Below are positions 18,551 to 27,109 of a DNA stretch of 64,000 nt, piece after piece (within the stretch, counting starts at the first letter, position 1; each line of letters starts with the position of its first letter). The stretch comes from Clostridium_AD sp050717515 (GTDB taxonomy: Bacteria; Bacillota; Clostridia; Clostridiales; Clostridiaceae). The notes under the pieces are model-generated. The model was not told the origin of the DNA. It made no database searches and saw only the letters and a list, made by a program, of their open reading frames with translations. The DNA lies in contig NZ_JBOITL010000021.1 of assembly GCF_050717515.1 (NCBI RefSeq), positions 130,392 through 194,391 of the forward strand, in the 5' to 3' direction. A program made the translations under genes and the position numbers.

Positions 18551-19890
18551 TATATCTCCCCCATCACTTTAACTAACTCATCAATTTCTTCTTTTGATCT
18601 TTTTTCTGTTACACATAAAAGCACTGAATCCTTATACTGAGGGTAATCTTTTTCTAAAATATATCCACCTAAAATATCATTCTCTAATAGATTTTTATTT
18701 AGTTCATATGCGGAGGAATTTGATACAACTGCAAATTCCTTGAAAAACGGTTTGTTAAATAGTGGTTTATATTTACCACTGTCTATTAACTTTTTAAAAG
18801 CATAATGAGATTTCTTAATGCATTGGTTTCCTATCTCTTTTATACCTTCTTTCCCAATAGTTGACATATAAACAGCAGCACCAATAGCCATTAATGTTTG
18901 ATCTGAACATATATTAGAGGTAGCTTTTTCCCTTCTTATATGTTGTTCTCTTGCTTGCAGAGTTAGTACATAGCCTTTATTACCATGCCCATCATCCGTT
19001 TCGCCAACTATCCTCCCAGGCATTTTCCTCATAAGCTTTGTAGTCGTATTCAGAAAACCAAAACCTGGCCCACCAAAACTCATATTACCACCAAGACTTT
19101 GACCATCACCTACTGCTATATCAGCCCCTAATTCTCTAGGACTTTTTAAAACACCTAAAGATAATGGGTCTACGCTCATTATAAATAGTGACTTGTTTGT
19201 ATGAATCATTTTTTCTAAGTCTCCTACCTCTTCTATAATTCCAAAGAAATTTGGACTTTGCACAATAACAGCTGCTATATCTTTACTTAATTCTGATTTC
19301 ACTTTTTCTATATCTGTAACTCCATCTTTCTCATCAATTTCAATTAAATTATATCCTTTATATTTTAGATAAGTCTTTAAAACTTGTCTTGTATCTGGAT
19401 GTACAGTTTTAGAAATTATTATAGTATTTCGTTTTGTATTTTCTAAAGCCATTACAGAAGCTTCCACCGCTGCTGTAGCACCATCATACATAGATGAATT
19501 AGATACATCCATACCCGTTAAGTTACAAATCATAGTTTGATATTCAAAAATTGATTGCAAAGTACCTTGGCTAATCTCTGGTTGATATGGCGTGTAGGCT
19601 GTATAAAATTCAGTTCTTCCAATTAAATGTTTTACAATTGAAGGAATATAGTGATCATATATACCTGCACCTAAAAAGCAAACTAAATCCTCTGTAGATT
19701 TATTCTTTTTTGCCAAACTAGTCATGATTTTCTCAACTTCTAATTCTGATAATCCCTTAGGAATATTTAATTCTCTATTTAATTTTAAATTATCTGGGAT
19801 ATCTTTAAATAAATCATCTATGGATTTTGCACAAACAAAATCAAGCATTTCCTTTTTTTCTTTTTCTGTAATAGGAATATAGGGAGACAT
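18550..19890 (-). CDS. gcvPA: Glycine dehydrogenase (decarboxylating), subunit 1
   Basis: 446 aa. It begins MSPYIPITEKEKKEML, which matches the family start, and AGGAGG lies 5 bases upstream, inside the end of gcvH. Conserved stretches include LGAGIYDHYIP, PYQPEISQGTLQ and SFGGPGFGFL. It has lost the PLP lysine, which GcvPB supplies. Confidence 0.95.
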   Translation of the reverse strand: MSPYIPITEKEKKEMLDFVCAKSIDDLFKDIPDNLKLNRELNIPKGLSELEVEKIMTSLAKKNKSTEDLVCFLGAGIYDHYIPSIVKHLIGRTEFYTAYTPYQPEISQGTLQSIFEYQTMICNLTGMDVSNSSMYDGATAAVEASVMALENTKRNTIIISKTVHPDTRQVLKTYLKYKGYNLIEIDEKDGVTDIEKVKSELSKDIAAVIVQSPNFFGIIEEVGDLEKMIHTNKSLFIMSVDPLSLGVLKSPRELGADIAVGDGQSLGGNMSFGGPGFGFLNTTTKLMRKMPGRIVGETDDGHGNKGYVLTLQAREQHIRREKATSNICSDQTLMAIGAAVYMSTIGKEGIKEIGNQCIKKSHYAFKKLIDSGKYKPLFNKPFFKEFAVVSNSSAYELNKNLLENDILGGYILEKDYPQYKDSVLLCVTEKRSKEEIDELVKVMGEI

Positions 19891-19891
19891 A

Positions 19892-20287
19892 TTATTCCTC
19901 CTTTTCACTTAGTTCATTACATAATTCTTCGTATTCTTTAGCTTTTAGCAAATCTTTTAATTCATCTTTATTAGATAATTCTATATTAATCATCCAAGCA
20001 TCATAAGCATTCTCATTTATTAAAACTGGGCTATCAGATAGTGCCTCATTTATTTCTAAAACCTTTCCACTAGCAGGCATAAAAATATCTTCAGCGGCTT
20101 TAACAGATTCAATTGTTGTAAAAGCATCACCTTTAGAAATTTCATCATCCTCTGATGGTAAATCTACAAAAACTATATCTCCTAATAATTTTTGTGCATA
20201 ATCTGTAATTCCTATATAAGCTTTATCCCCATCTACTTTTATCCATTCATGGTTTTTTGTGTACAATAAATTTTCTAATACTAACAT
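19892..20287 (-). CDS. gcvH: Glycine cleavage system H protein
   Basis: 131 aa. The lipoylation site is Lys63 in TIESVKAAEDIF. The barrel motifs HEWIKVDGDKAYIGITDYAQ and GKVLEINEAL are intact. It shuttles the aminomethyl group between P, T and L proteins. One base separates its stop from the gcvPA start. The C-terminal 12 residues are unusually acidic. Confidence 0.95.
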   Translation of the reverse strand: MLVLENLLYTKNHEWIKVDGDKAYIGITDYAQKLLGDIVFVDLPSEDDEISKGDAFTTIESVKAAEDIFMPASGKVLEINEALSDSPVLINENAYDAWMINIELSNKDELKDLLKAKEYEELCNELSEKEE

Positions 20288-20299
20288 AACTATTCCTCC

Positions 20300-21409
20300 T
20301 TATTGTTGAGTTTTTTTACTGTAGAATTTTTTATTTACAACTGTAGCTTTTAATTCTTTATTTCTAACTTTTATACAAATTTCAGTTCCAAGTTTTGCAT
20401 ATTCCCCTTGGATTAAAGCGAATCCTATAGACTTATTTAAAGTAGGAGACATATATCCAGTGGTAACATGTCCTATTTCTTTACCATCTTTAACTACCGT
20501 ATAGCCATGTCTTCCTATACCTTTATCTAATAATTCAAAACCTACCAATTTTCTAGTTACACCATTTTCCTTTTGCTTTAACAAAGCATCTCTACCAACA
20601 AAGTCTTCGGTATTAAGTTTAACAAAATAACCAAAGCCCATTTCTAATGGAGTGATTGTTGCATCCATTTCATTACCATATAATGGAAGTGTCGCTTCAA
20701 ATCTTAAAGTATCACGAGCCCCAAGTCCAATAGGTTCAACTCCTTGTGCTTGTCCAACTCTAAGTATCTCTTCCCACAAAAATGCTGCATCTTGAGGCAT
20801 AGTGTATATTTCAAACCCGTCCTCACCAGTATATCCCGTTCTTGATACCATAACTTTTTTACCACATATTTCTACATCATTTTTAAATGTGAAAAATTTT
20901 ATCTCAGATAGCTTAACTGATGTTAATTTTTGTAATATCTCTTCAGCTTTTGGACCTTGAAGCGCCAATTGAGCAACATTTTCCGAAATATCTTCAATAG
21001 TAACATCAAATTTACTCTTATTATCTAATATCCATTGTAAATCCTTATCTTTATTACTAGCATTTACCACCAAATAGTAAAAATCTTCAGAATATTTATA
21101 AGCTAATAAATCATCTACAACACAACCAGTTGGGTAACACATGAAGCTATATATAACCTCTCCACCGGTAAGCGTTTTCACATCATTGGTTAAAAGGTAG
21201 TTAACAAAGTTTTCAGCATCTTTTCCCTTTACAAGTATTTCTCCCATGTGAGAAACATCAAATAGACCTGCTCTTTGTCTTACAGTTTCATGCTCATGCA
21301 AAATACCTTTAAACTGCATTGGCATTTCATACCCACAAAATTCTACAACTTTTCCACCACTTTTTTCATATTCTCCTCTTAAAGGAGTGACTTTAAAATT
21401 ATTATTCAT
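20300..21409 (-). CDS. gcvT: Glycine cleavage system T protein (aminomethyltransferase)
   Basis: 369 aa. It transfers the methylene group to tetrahydrofolate, releasing ammonia. Motifs: GLFDVSHMGEI near the N-terminus, SRTGYTGEDGFEIY, GLGARDTLRFEA and the C-terminal GYMSPTLNKSIGFA. First gene of the six-gene operon. The ATG at 21409 is chosen; a TTG two codons earlier is possible with the same GGAGGGAGC site. No glycine riboswitch lies in the short leader. Confidence 0.95.
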   Translation of the reverse strand: MNNNFKVTPLRGEYEKSGGKVVEFCGYEMPMQFKGILHEHETVRQRAGLFDVSHMGEILVKGKDAENFVNYLLTNDVKTLTGGEVIYSFMCYPTGCVVDDLLAYKYSEDFYYLVVNASNKDKDLQWILDNKSKFDVTIEDISENVAQLALQGPKAEEILQKLTSVKLSEIKFFTFKNDVEICGKKVMVSRTGYTGEDGFEIYTMPQDAAFLWEEILRVGQAQGVEPIGLGARDTLRFEATLPLYGNEMDATITPLEMGFGYFVKLNTEDFVGRDALLKQKENGVTRKLVGFELLDKGIGRHGYTVVKDGKEIGHVTTGYMSPTLNKSIGFALIQGEYAKLGTEICIKVRNKELKATVVNKKFYSKKTQQ

Positions 21410-21455
21410 ATCCAATTAGCTCCCTCCCAATTTACAAAATACTATTTACAACTGT

Positions 21456-21484
21456 ATTATAAATCTATTGCGGTTTTTTGTAAA
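21456..21484 (-). promoter_or_regulatory. Promoter of the glycine cleavage operon
   Basis: Minus strand TTTACA (21484-21479), 17 bases, TATAAT (21461-21456): near-consensus SigA. It leaves a leader of only about 40 bases, too short for a glycine riboswitch. Confidence 0.75.
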
Positions 21485-21681
21485 GATTTATGTTAAAAAA
21501 TATAATATTGTAAAAAAATACAATATATATATCAAATAAATGTATTATTATGGATTTTATGGGTAGATAGAAGATCTTTGGTCAGAAAATCATGCAGGTA
21601 GAAAGAGAGTAATAATGAGTATGAAAAATGTGAAGTAACCAACTCAAGACAAATTACATTCAGCGCTCAAACGTTCTTGCA

Positions 21682-22551
21682 TTATAGTAATGTCTTTAAA
21701 TACTGAATTACTATATCAGGTCTATCTAAGTAAATCTCATGGTCACTATTTTCGGCAATTATTAATTTTCCCTCACATGAAAGTTTTGATAACTCTACTT
21801 GTAGTTTACGCCATTCAGCTTCATATAAAATTGCTTCGTTTTCTGGAATATCATAGCTAACCCAACATCTTTCCGCTACCTTATTATCTCTTGCTATTAC
21901 AATAAGCGGAATATTGGGGAAGTTACAAATACCCTTGATTTCTTTACTATCTATATCCCAATTTTCAAATTCCTCTGCAATAGTTTTATGAAGTGTGGGA
22001 TTTGTGAAGAATTCTTCTACATCTTTCATTTCTAGATCAGTTATACGATTTCTATAACCTGAAATGATATTTTTATTCTCCTCTTTTAGTTCCACTTTTG
22101 ATTTTTTTGAAGAATTAATATTATCCACTACCATCTTATTTATTTCAATTAGGGAGTTCATCACAGGCGTATCAAGCATGTACAATTGTTTAAAATTAAA
22201 GGAAGTAGAGTCAATTAGCACTATACCTTTCAATTTATATGGATACATTTTTGCATACTGCTGTACACATAGCCCCCCAAAGGAATGTCCCATTAAAATA
22301 AATTTATCTTTTATCGCAATCTTTTCCATAAGATAATTTAGTTCTTCTGCAATATTCTTTGTAGTTCGAGAAGTGTTTGGGGCTTGGCTTTTCCCATAGC
22401 CAGATCTATGATATAAAACAATAGTAAAGTCTTCTTTCAACTCTTGTACAATAGAATACCAATCATAGAATGAGCTACCTATCCCTGTTTCTATAACAAT
22501 TACAGTTTTACCTTTACCAATAATCTTGTATTCCAAATCTAATTCCTTCAT
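21682..22551 (-). CDS. Alpha/beta hydrolase
   Basis: 289 aa. The nucleophile elbow GHSFGGL is near residue 93, the oxyanion region IETGIGSSFYDW near 26, and a C-terminal histidine lies in ENSDHEIYLD. The acid residue is probably in the VIARDNK region. The substrate is unknown; small esters or amides are likely. I prefer the ATG at 22551 with GGTGG eight bases upstream; an ATG at 22563 is possible. It borders the cassette-like array but lacks a repeat copy downstream, so I treat it as the array boundary rather than a unit. Confidence 0.8.
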   Translation of the reverse strand: MKELDLEYKIIGKGKTVIVIETGIGSSFYDWYSIVQELKEDFTIVLYHRSGYGKSQAPNTSRTTKNIAEELNYLMEKIAIKDKFILMGHSFGGLCVQQYAKMYPYKLKGIVLIDSTSFNFKQLYMLDTPVMNSLIEINKMVVDNINSSKKSKVELKEENKNIISGYRNRITDLEMKDVEEFFTNPTLHKTIAEEFENWDIDSKEIKGICNFPNIPLIVIARDNKVAERCWVSYDIPENEAILYEAEWRKLQVELSKLSCEGKLIIAENSDHEIYLDRPDIVIQYLKTLL

Positions 22552-22762
22552 AACACCATCCACCTTTCCTATTCAAAAATTCTTGTGCTGAAATTTTAGA
22601 GTATCGCCTTGAATGCGTCTTACCAAGTTCACTACGTTCACAACGATCCCAGGGGCTTTGCAATGCTATAATTCTATTTTCATCTGAAAACATCCCCTAA
22701 AAACTCTATTCAAATTATATCATCCGGTACATCAGTACATCAACTTCAAACATTTTTACGAA

Positions 22763-22819
22763 CTAAAAATATGGCATTTCATCATCAAAATTTATATCTT
22801 TAGTTTCCGTACCACCACT
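22763..22819 (-). pseudogene. Possible C-terminal gene tail after the stop of 22820-23161
   Basis: Directly after the stop, in the same frame, 18 codons read GGTETKDINFDDEMPYF and stop. Acidic tails ending in an aromatic residue are typical of SSB-like proteins, so this could be the 3' end of another gene. It is too short to be sure. The rest of 22564-22762 holds nothing I recognise. Confidence 0.25.
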
Positions 22820-23161
22820 CTATTTTTTACGTATTTTCCTGAAGATGTAATAATCAACGTATTTTATATTTGGGTCAGGACCGTCTTCATAACTTTTAAA
22901 GAACGGTATTCTGTTTATTTCAAATCCTAAAAACCTTTCATCTAAATTCACGTCCCCCTGCTTATGCCATTTGATTACTTGATAACCTATTCCATAATAG
23001 ATTGCACTTCCACCATCTTTAATAAAAGGCAAAGAAATAATTACAAATATGGGCTTTCTTGATTCTGAAACCCTTTTGGAATCAATTGAATATGTTATAA
23101 AATGCAAACCCATTAAAATAAGCAGAACTATTAATATCTTGGTTTTAGTTTTTTTCTTCAT
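22820..23161 (-). CDS. Small exported or membrane-anchored protein, 113 aa
   Basis: A lysine-rich start and one hydrophobic segment (residues 8-25) suggest an uncleaved anchor or signal peptide. The rest (IYYGIGYQVIKWHKQGDV, INRIPFFKSYEDG) resembles small conserved proteins of unknown function in bacilli and clostridia. Array unit: preceded by a type I leader and one long repeat. Function unknown. Confidence 0.65.
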   Translation of the reverse strand: MKKKTKTKILIVLLILMGLHFITYSIDSKRVSESRKPIFVIISLPFIKDGGSAIYYGIGYQVIKWHKQGDVNLDERFLGFEINRIPFFKSYEDGPDPNIKYVDYYIFRKIRKK

Positions 23162-23204
23162 AATATCTCCCTACAAGAAAATACTTAATGAACATTAATA
23201 TAAG

Positions 23205-23280
23205 ATTCCGAATCATAATTACTATTATATGACATATAAGTAAAAATTGAAATAGCTCAAGCTTTACTGTAGTATATTTT
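23205..23280 (-). promoter_or_regulatory. Type I array leader, copy 1 (diverged)
   Basis: Related to the leaders at 24541, 26149, 29714 and 34073. It starts TTCCGAATCAT on the plus strand and contains ATTATATGACAT (the -10 on the minus strand), but the operator-like TTGGA..TCCAA is degraded to TTGAA..CTCAA. Confidence 0.6.
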
Positions 23281-23335
23281 TCTAAGTCGTCACAAGTAAA
23301 AACGCCACAAACTTTTATTGTTTGTGACGCCTAAT
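23281..23335 (-). repeat. Long array repeat, copy 1
   Basis: Contains CTAAGTCGTCACAAG, ACGCCACAAAC, loop TTTTATT, GTTTGTGACGCCTAAT. On the minus strand the inner arms form a hairpin followed by TTTTT. A weak fourth box (TTACGTA) lies just to the right. Confidence 0.85.
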
Positions 23336-23388
23336 ATGAAGATTACGTATTGACTATTCTGCAAATCACTTTTGCTCTTTATTGTTTT

Positions 23389-23703
23389 TCATTTTTTTCT
23401 TTTATCATTATATTTTTCTCTAATAAAATCAAAAATATGTATACGCCTAAAAGCATCAGCATCCCCTGGTGATTTAGTCAAATAATCTTCTAATGCCTTT
23501 AAATCCATATTGTAGTTTTCTATGAATACGCCATTTAATTTCTCCCAAAAGTTTTCATCATCTATATGCGGAAATGAAGCATTTGTTTTTTGTATTTCTG
23601 CATAAGCAAATGGTGAATATTTCTCGGAATTAAACATAGCAGTATAATTAAATAATATGTTTTCTAGTTCGAATTTTTTTTTATCATATGTAAACTCACG
23701 CAT
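23389..23703 (-). CDS. Hypothetical array protein, 104 aa
   Basis: Not recognised. A very strong GCAGGAGGT lies six bases before the ATG. The protein is soluble, aromatic- and acid-rich, probably all helical (ALEDYLTKSPGDADAFRRIH). Lies between long repeats copy 1 and copy 2 and so forms one complete unit. Confidence 0.65.
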   Translation of the reverse strand: MREFTYDKKKFELENILFNYTAMFNSEKYSPFAYAEIQKTNASFPHIDDENFWEKLNGVFIENYNMDLKALEDYLTKSPGDADAFRRIHIFDFIREKYNDKRKK

Positions 23704-23757
23704 CTTATTACCTCCTGCATAATATAATCATTCATAAGCTTGTAGTCATAATATTCT

Positions 23758-23811
23758 ACTAATCTATCACAAATAAAAACGTCACAGACTTTGTTGCTTG
23801 TGACGCCTAAT
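23758..23811 (-). repeat. Long array repeat, copy 2 (diverged)
   Basis: Same architecture as the other copies, with changes that partly preserve pairing: GTCACAGAC / GCTTGTGAC around a GTT-containing loop. It ends GACGCCTAAT. Confidence 0.8.
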
Positions 23812-23881
23812 AAGAGCAATGTTACACAACTACAACCGTTAATAATTCTTATTCTTATTCTTTCAATGATGTAATTTATGT

Positions 23882-24412
23882 TTATAATTTCCGTAGAATA
23901 TATTTAGTAAAATCTTTTAATACATTATCATCAATTTGGTTTAAAACTTTGTTTTTAAAGAGCAGTAATACGATTATCAACCCACTAAAAACATTAATAT
24001 ATACATCTTTTAAGTCAAACGTAAAAAAACCATTTACTAATATGTAATCTAAACTACCATTCCAAAAAACCTTGTCAATTAGCGAACATAAAGCTCCAGA
24101 AAATATAAAAGCATACATAATATTAATAATTTTGATATGTCCCAATTGATAATTTAGATACCGATAAAACAAATATATTAATATGATCATAATTGTTCCA
24201 AAAGCAATGTGAATCCATTTACTCACACCTAATTGAAACATAGAATTAAGCCATGAATATTGCCTATTGAACATAGGCTCAAAGTATAGGAATCCAGGCA
24301 ATATAGGAAATTTTCTGTCAAGAAAATTGTTGTTAATTACTATTTTAATAACCTGTTCTATTGTTACTAAAATAAGCACTGCTATACATGTCTTTTTGTT
24401 TTGAATTTTCAT
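23882..24412 (-). CDS. Signal peptidase II-like membrane protease (LspA paralogue)
   Basis: 176 aa with four membrane segments, the LspA layout. LspA cuts the signal peptide of prolipoproteins. Both catalytic aspartates have counterparts: SLDYILVNGFFTFDLKDVYIN holds the two (in the LDYI and LKDVY parts), and SGALCSLIDKV matches the GALGNLIDR motif. The usual DQ(x)TK near the N-terminus is EQVIK. It is therefore a divergent but possibly active paralogue; the housekeeping lspA is expected elsewhere. The ATG at 24412 follows TTAGGTGGTG. Array unit with a type II plus a type I leader in tandem. Resistance to an LspA inhibitor is one possible role (inference). Confidence 0.72.
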   Translation of the reverse strand: MKIQNKKTCIAVLILVTIEQVIKIVINNNFLDRKFPILPGFLYFEPMFNRQYSWLNSMFQLGVSKWIHIAFGTIMIILIYLFYRYLNYQLGHIKIINIMYAFIFSGALCSLIDKVFWNGSLDYILVNGFFTFDLKDVYINVFSGLIIVLLLFKNKVLNQIDDNVLKDFTKYILRKL

Positions 24413-24540
24413 ATTTATTCTGCACCACCTAATATAAATAATCTTCGCATAAAAATACGATTTCGACTTAATAATACCATAATTTATCATAAATATAAAG
24501 ATTTTATATATCTTAATATTCACGCCAGCATATTTTCCGA
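24413..24540 (-). promoter_or_regulatory. Type II array leader, partial copy
   Basis: TTTCGACTTAATAATACC followed by AATTTATCATAAATATAAAG matches the leaders at 33388 and 34687, then diverges. It is joined to a type I leader at 24541, so the two leader types have recombined here. Confidence 0.55.
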
Positions 24541-24615
24541 TTCCGAATCATTGTTACCATTATATAACACAACAGTAAAGATTGGAATAGTCCAAACTTT
24601 ACTGCATCATATATT
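24541..24615 (-). promoter_or_regulatory. Type I array leader, copy 2
   Basis: Contains the shared TTCCGAATCATTGTTACC, the -10 TATAAT on the minus strand, and the inverted repeat TTGGA-ATAG-TCCAA where a -35 would be. Confidence 0.65.
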
Positions 24616-24670
24616 CCTAAGTCGTCACAAGAAAAAACGCCACAAATTTTTATTGTTTGTGACGTCTAAT
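24616..24670 (-). repeat. Long array repeat, copy 3
   Basis: CCTAAGTCGTCACAAG, ACGCCACAAA, loop, GTTTGTGACGTCTAAT. Lies about 75 bases past the stop of the isomerase gene, in the direction of transcription. Confidence 0.88.
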
Positions 24671-24743
24671 TAGAATAAGGCAAAAATTCTGCTAATTACG
24701 GCATCCTGCATATATCAAAGATTGTTGCAGATTATTTCCATTT

Positions 24744-25514
24744 TTATGGATTATAGAATTTTAATGCTTCCAACTTTTTTGCCTGCACATACGCTTTTCG
24801 TAAAAATTCCTCTGCCGATAAATCCTTATAATCCCAATTCATGGCCTCTATTGCAGTCTGACCGGAATAACCAGTTTCAGCAATTTTTTTCATGGCTACA
24901 GACCAATCAATTGTACCGTCAAAGGGTAATCGGTGTATGGTATTTCCGTTATAATCATGTAAATGTAATGCCATCAAACGGGAACCGTACATGGATAATA
25001 AATCATAGCTCGGATAATAGTGGTAGTGATGACAGCAGTCATAACAGAATCCTATGCGCTGGGAGTCCACTTGCTCCAGCATATGTGACAAATTGGTAAA
25101 ATTCCGTAAATTCTCCAGTGCAACATTGACGCCAAGCTGTTCAGCCTTTTCAGCAATTCTCTTGATTCTATACAATCCCAATGCGTTATATGGTTTGTCA
25201 TCGTCCGGCAAATGCACCACCATGGTCGGAATCTCAAATTCGGCACAATCCTTGACACATTGCAAATAGCAATCGATTGAGGCTTCACCGTCCAGATTAT
25301 CAAGCCAGATGTTGTCTTGGACTTGGAATGGTGTGTGGATATTTTCTATAACAAGACCCGCTTCCCGAACAATTTGCGGACCGCTACGATAATTGTTCCG
25401 ACCTAAGTATTCACTCCACCATAATAAAACACCGTCAAACCCTGCTTCTTTTATCAGCCGATAACGTTCCTTTATCGGCAATTCATAGCCGAACCAATCA
25501 TAAATGGTAATCAT
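24744..25514 (-). CDS. Sugar phosphate isomerase/epimerase-like TIM barrel protein
   Basis: 256 aa. The xylose-isomerase-like (AP_endonuc_2) pattern is visible: MITIYDWFGYELP, AGFDGVLLWW, VVHLPDDD, NVALENLRN, IGFCYDCCHHYHYY, MALHLHDYNG and GQTAIEAMNW, with the metal-binding Glu, Asp, His and Glu in place. The substrate is not predictable. Its base composition is clearly richer in G and C than its neighbours and its codon choice differs (for example many CCG, CGG, GCC), which suggests recent transfer. It lies in the array but is followed by repeat copy 3 like other cargo. Confidence 0.8.
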   Translation of the reverse strand: MITIYDWFGYELPIKERYRLIKEAGFDGVLLWWSEYLGRNNYRSGPQIVREAGLVIENIHTPFQVQDNIWLDNLDGEASIDCYLQCVKDCAEFEIPTMVVHLPDDDKPYNALGLYRIKRIAEKAEQLGVNVALENLRNFTNLSHMLEQVDSQRIGFCYDCCHHYHYYPSYDLLSMYGSRLMALHLHDYNGNTIHRLPFDGTIDWSVAMKKIAETGYSGQTAIEAMNWDYKDLSAEEFLRKAYVQAKKLEALKFYNP

Positions 25515-25536
25515 AATCCACTCCCTTTCTTGCTTT

Positions 25537-25755
25537 TTACGTCATAGCTTTTATATAATTCATAACTATTTCATCTTCATCAACTTCACCAGTATGATTG
25601 AACCCCATGTCAAGGTATAAATTTCGTGCGACTTCATCACCTTCTATATAGCAAAGAATTATCGAATCATATTTCTCTTCATTCTTTATCATGGAGAACC
25701 AGAGTTGCATAGCAGACTTTCCATAACCGTTCTCATTTTTCGTCTTAATTTTTAC
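25537..25755 (-). pseudogene. C-terminal fragment of a GNAT acetyltransferase
   Basis: Reading NENGYGKSAMQLWFSMI, then ILCYIEGDEVARNLYLDMGF and HTGEVDEDEIVM matches the last 70 residues of a GNAT enzyme: the acetyl-CoA loop, then the N-A-x-x-L-Y motif. The N-terminal half is absent. The fragment abuts the stop of the gene at 25776, so an intact small gene has been joined to the 3' part of another. Confidence 0.7.
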
Positions 25756-25775
25756 ATAGATAATAAAGTAGCATC

Positions 25776-26099
25776 TTAGTTATTTAAGAATATTGCGTCA
25801 TATATGAACTTATATGATATATTTTTTAATTTTAGTAGATAGTTTATTAAATGGAATACTAACGGATATAACACTATGTAAGTACCGATTAATTTATATT
25901 TAATGACAATCAATCCAAGAATAATGGCACATACTGAATTTAATATTGAAAAAAACAACTGAAGGTTTAAGAATTTTTGTTTGTTTAATATGATAATATC
26001 ATCACTTCTATTATAAATGTTGACTTTATTTTTGCATATAATAGAATAAATCAGAAAGATTAATCCTACACCAATTAAAAGCAAACCAACAATATTCAA
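25776..26099 (-). CDS. Small membrane protein, 107 aa, paralogue of 33549-33872
   Basis: Three hydrophobic segments at about 3-22, 47-70 and 73-92. It aligns along its whole length with the other 107-aa array protein: MN-VGLL at the start, then YS--C-NKV and YRSD-type residues and a KFL-LQL-FSI segment. Function unknown. A GGGGG site precedes the ATG. Array unit with type I leader. Confidence 0.7.
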   Translation of the reverse strand: MNIVGLLLIGVGLIFLIYSIICKNKVNIYNRSDDIIILNKQKFLNLQLFFSILNSVCAIILGLIVIKYKLIGTYIVLYPLVFHLINYLLKLKNISYKFIYDAIFLNN

Positions 26100-26148
26100 C
26101 TTTATCCCCCCTTTTTCAGTTCAACATATTTTACAATTTTAAAATTTT

Positions 26149-26209
26149 TACCATTATATAACACAACAATAGAAATTAGAATAGTCCAAACTTTACTGCA
26201 CCATAGTTT
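26149..26209 (-). promoter_or_regulatory. Type I array leader, copy 3 (shortened)
   Basis: TTACCATTATATAACACAAC and TAGAATAGTCCAAACTTT are shared with the other type I leaders; the far right TTCCGAATCAT part is missing. Confidence 0.6.
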
Positions 26210-26264
26210 CCTAAGTCGTCACAAGTAAAAACGCCACAAACTTTTATTGTTTATGACGCCTAAA
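26210..26264 (-). repeat. Long array repeat, copy 4
   Basis: Same as copy 1 except one loop-proximal change (GTTTATGACGCC). Confidence 0.88.
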
Positions 26265-26316
26265 ATGAAAGATGAAAAGTAACTTTCTATTTTAATCCTC
26301 TAGTTAGTTACTTACT

Positions 26317-26733
26317 TTATGTCAATTGCTTTACAAAATAATGACGTTTACTTGTTAGTGGATATTCTTCTAATGTAAAAACCTCTTTATATCCTAACTT
26401 TACATAAAAATCCTTAGCTTGAAAACTAAAAGTATCAAGAAATGAATATTTACAACCTCTTCTTATGGCTTCTGCTTCAACATCTTTTAATAGTTTTGAA
26501 CCTATTTTCTGACCTCTTAATTTTTCATCAACCCATAATAATGATATCTCTAACCAATTACCATGAGTTTCTGCTGAAATCCCTCCTATTTTATAGCCAC
26601 CTTCATCATTAACGAAAATGGCTATATGCTTAACTATGTTTAACTCGATATGAGAAAGATTGTATTCTATTAATCTGTTTACAATTTCACTAGTATCTTG
26701 CTCTGTTGGATTATCAGTCATTATGTATTTCAT
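26317..26733 (-). CDS. GNAT family N-acetyltransferase
   Basis: 138 aa. The acetyl-CoA motif RGQKIGSKLL is at about residues 73-82, preceded by ISLLWVDEKL and followed by FLDTFSFQAKDFYVKLGY, as in small single-domain GNATs. The substrate is unknown; amines or antibiotics are possible. Array unit, downstream of repeat copy 5 and followed by copy 4. Confidence 0.85.
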   Translation of the reverse strand: MKYIMTDNPTEQDTSEIVNRLIEYNLSHIELNIVKHIAIFVNDEGGYKIGGISAETHGNWLEISLLWVDEKLRGQKIGSKLLKDVEAEAIRRGCKYSFLDTFSFQAKDFYVKLGYKEVFTLEEYPLTSKRHYFVKQLT

Positions 26734-26873
26734 ATAAACACGCTCCTTTTAATGATATTACTTTAACATAAATATTAGCATATAATTAATTGAAATACAG
26801 TGTAAAAAACAATTATAACTATTTTTTACTTACACAATCGTAGGATATTGTATAAAAAATTTCATGTTTGTTA

Positions 26874-26896
26874 GTCGGGTAGATAGGGAGCCCGAC
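26874..26896. repeat. Hairpin GTCGGG...CCCGAC, second copy of a sequence next to the IS91-like remnant
   Basis: GTCGGGTAGATAGGGAGCC is repeated with one change at 37720-37738, close to the IS91-like transposase remnant. Here it is closed by CCCGAC to make a 6-bp hairpin. It may be a leftover element end. Confidence 0.5.
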
Positions 26897-26970
26897 AATA
26901 GCAGAGTATATACCATTTTTCCCATTATCGACAGAGGTTTTTAAATCATTAATTTGCTTCGAATTATCTG

Positions 26971-27027
26971 CCTAAATCGCGTCACAAGTAAAAACGCCAC
27001 AAACTTTTATTGTTTGTGACGCCTAAT
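26971..27027 (-). repeat. Long array repeat, copy 5
   Basis: Left edge CCTAAATCGCGTCACAAG is changed, the hairpin core is identical to copy 1. A fourth box, ATGTGACACAA, follows 12 bases to the right. Confidence 0.86.
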
Positions 27028-27109
27028 ATGAAAAAATGTGACACAACTAATACGTAAGACTTACGTATTTTATTAAATTCTATAAACTAGAATTTATCAA
27101 AACTAAACT

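Larger units (their letters stand above)
26734..27109. other. Gene-free stretch with IS91-like hairpin and repeat copy 5
   Basis: No reading frame is supported. It holds the promoter area of the GNAT gene, the hairpin at 26874 and long repeat copy 5. Confidence 0.6.

Noticed and set aside
21575..21600. CodY-like site before the hydrolase/gcv region
   Set aside because: Only part of the consensus matches and the position is not near a promoter.
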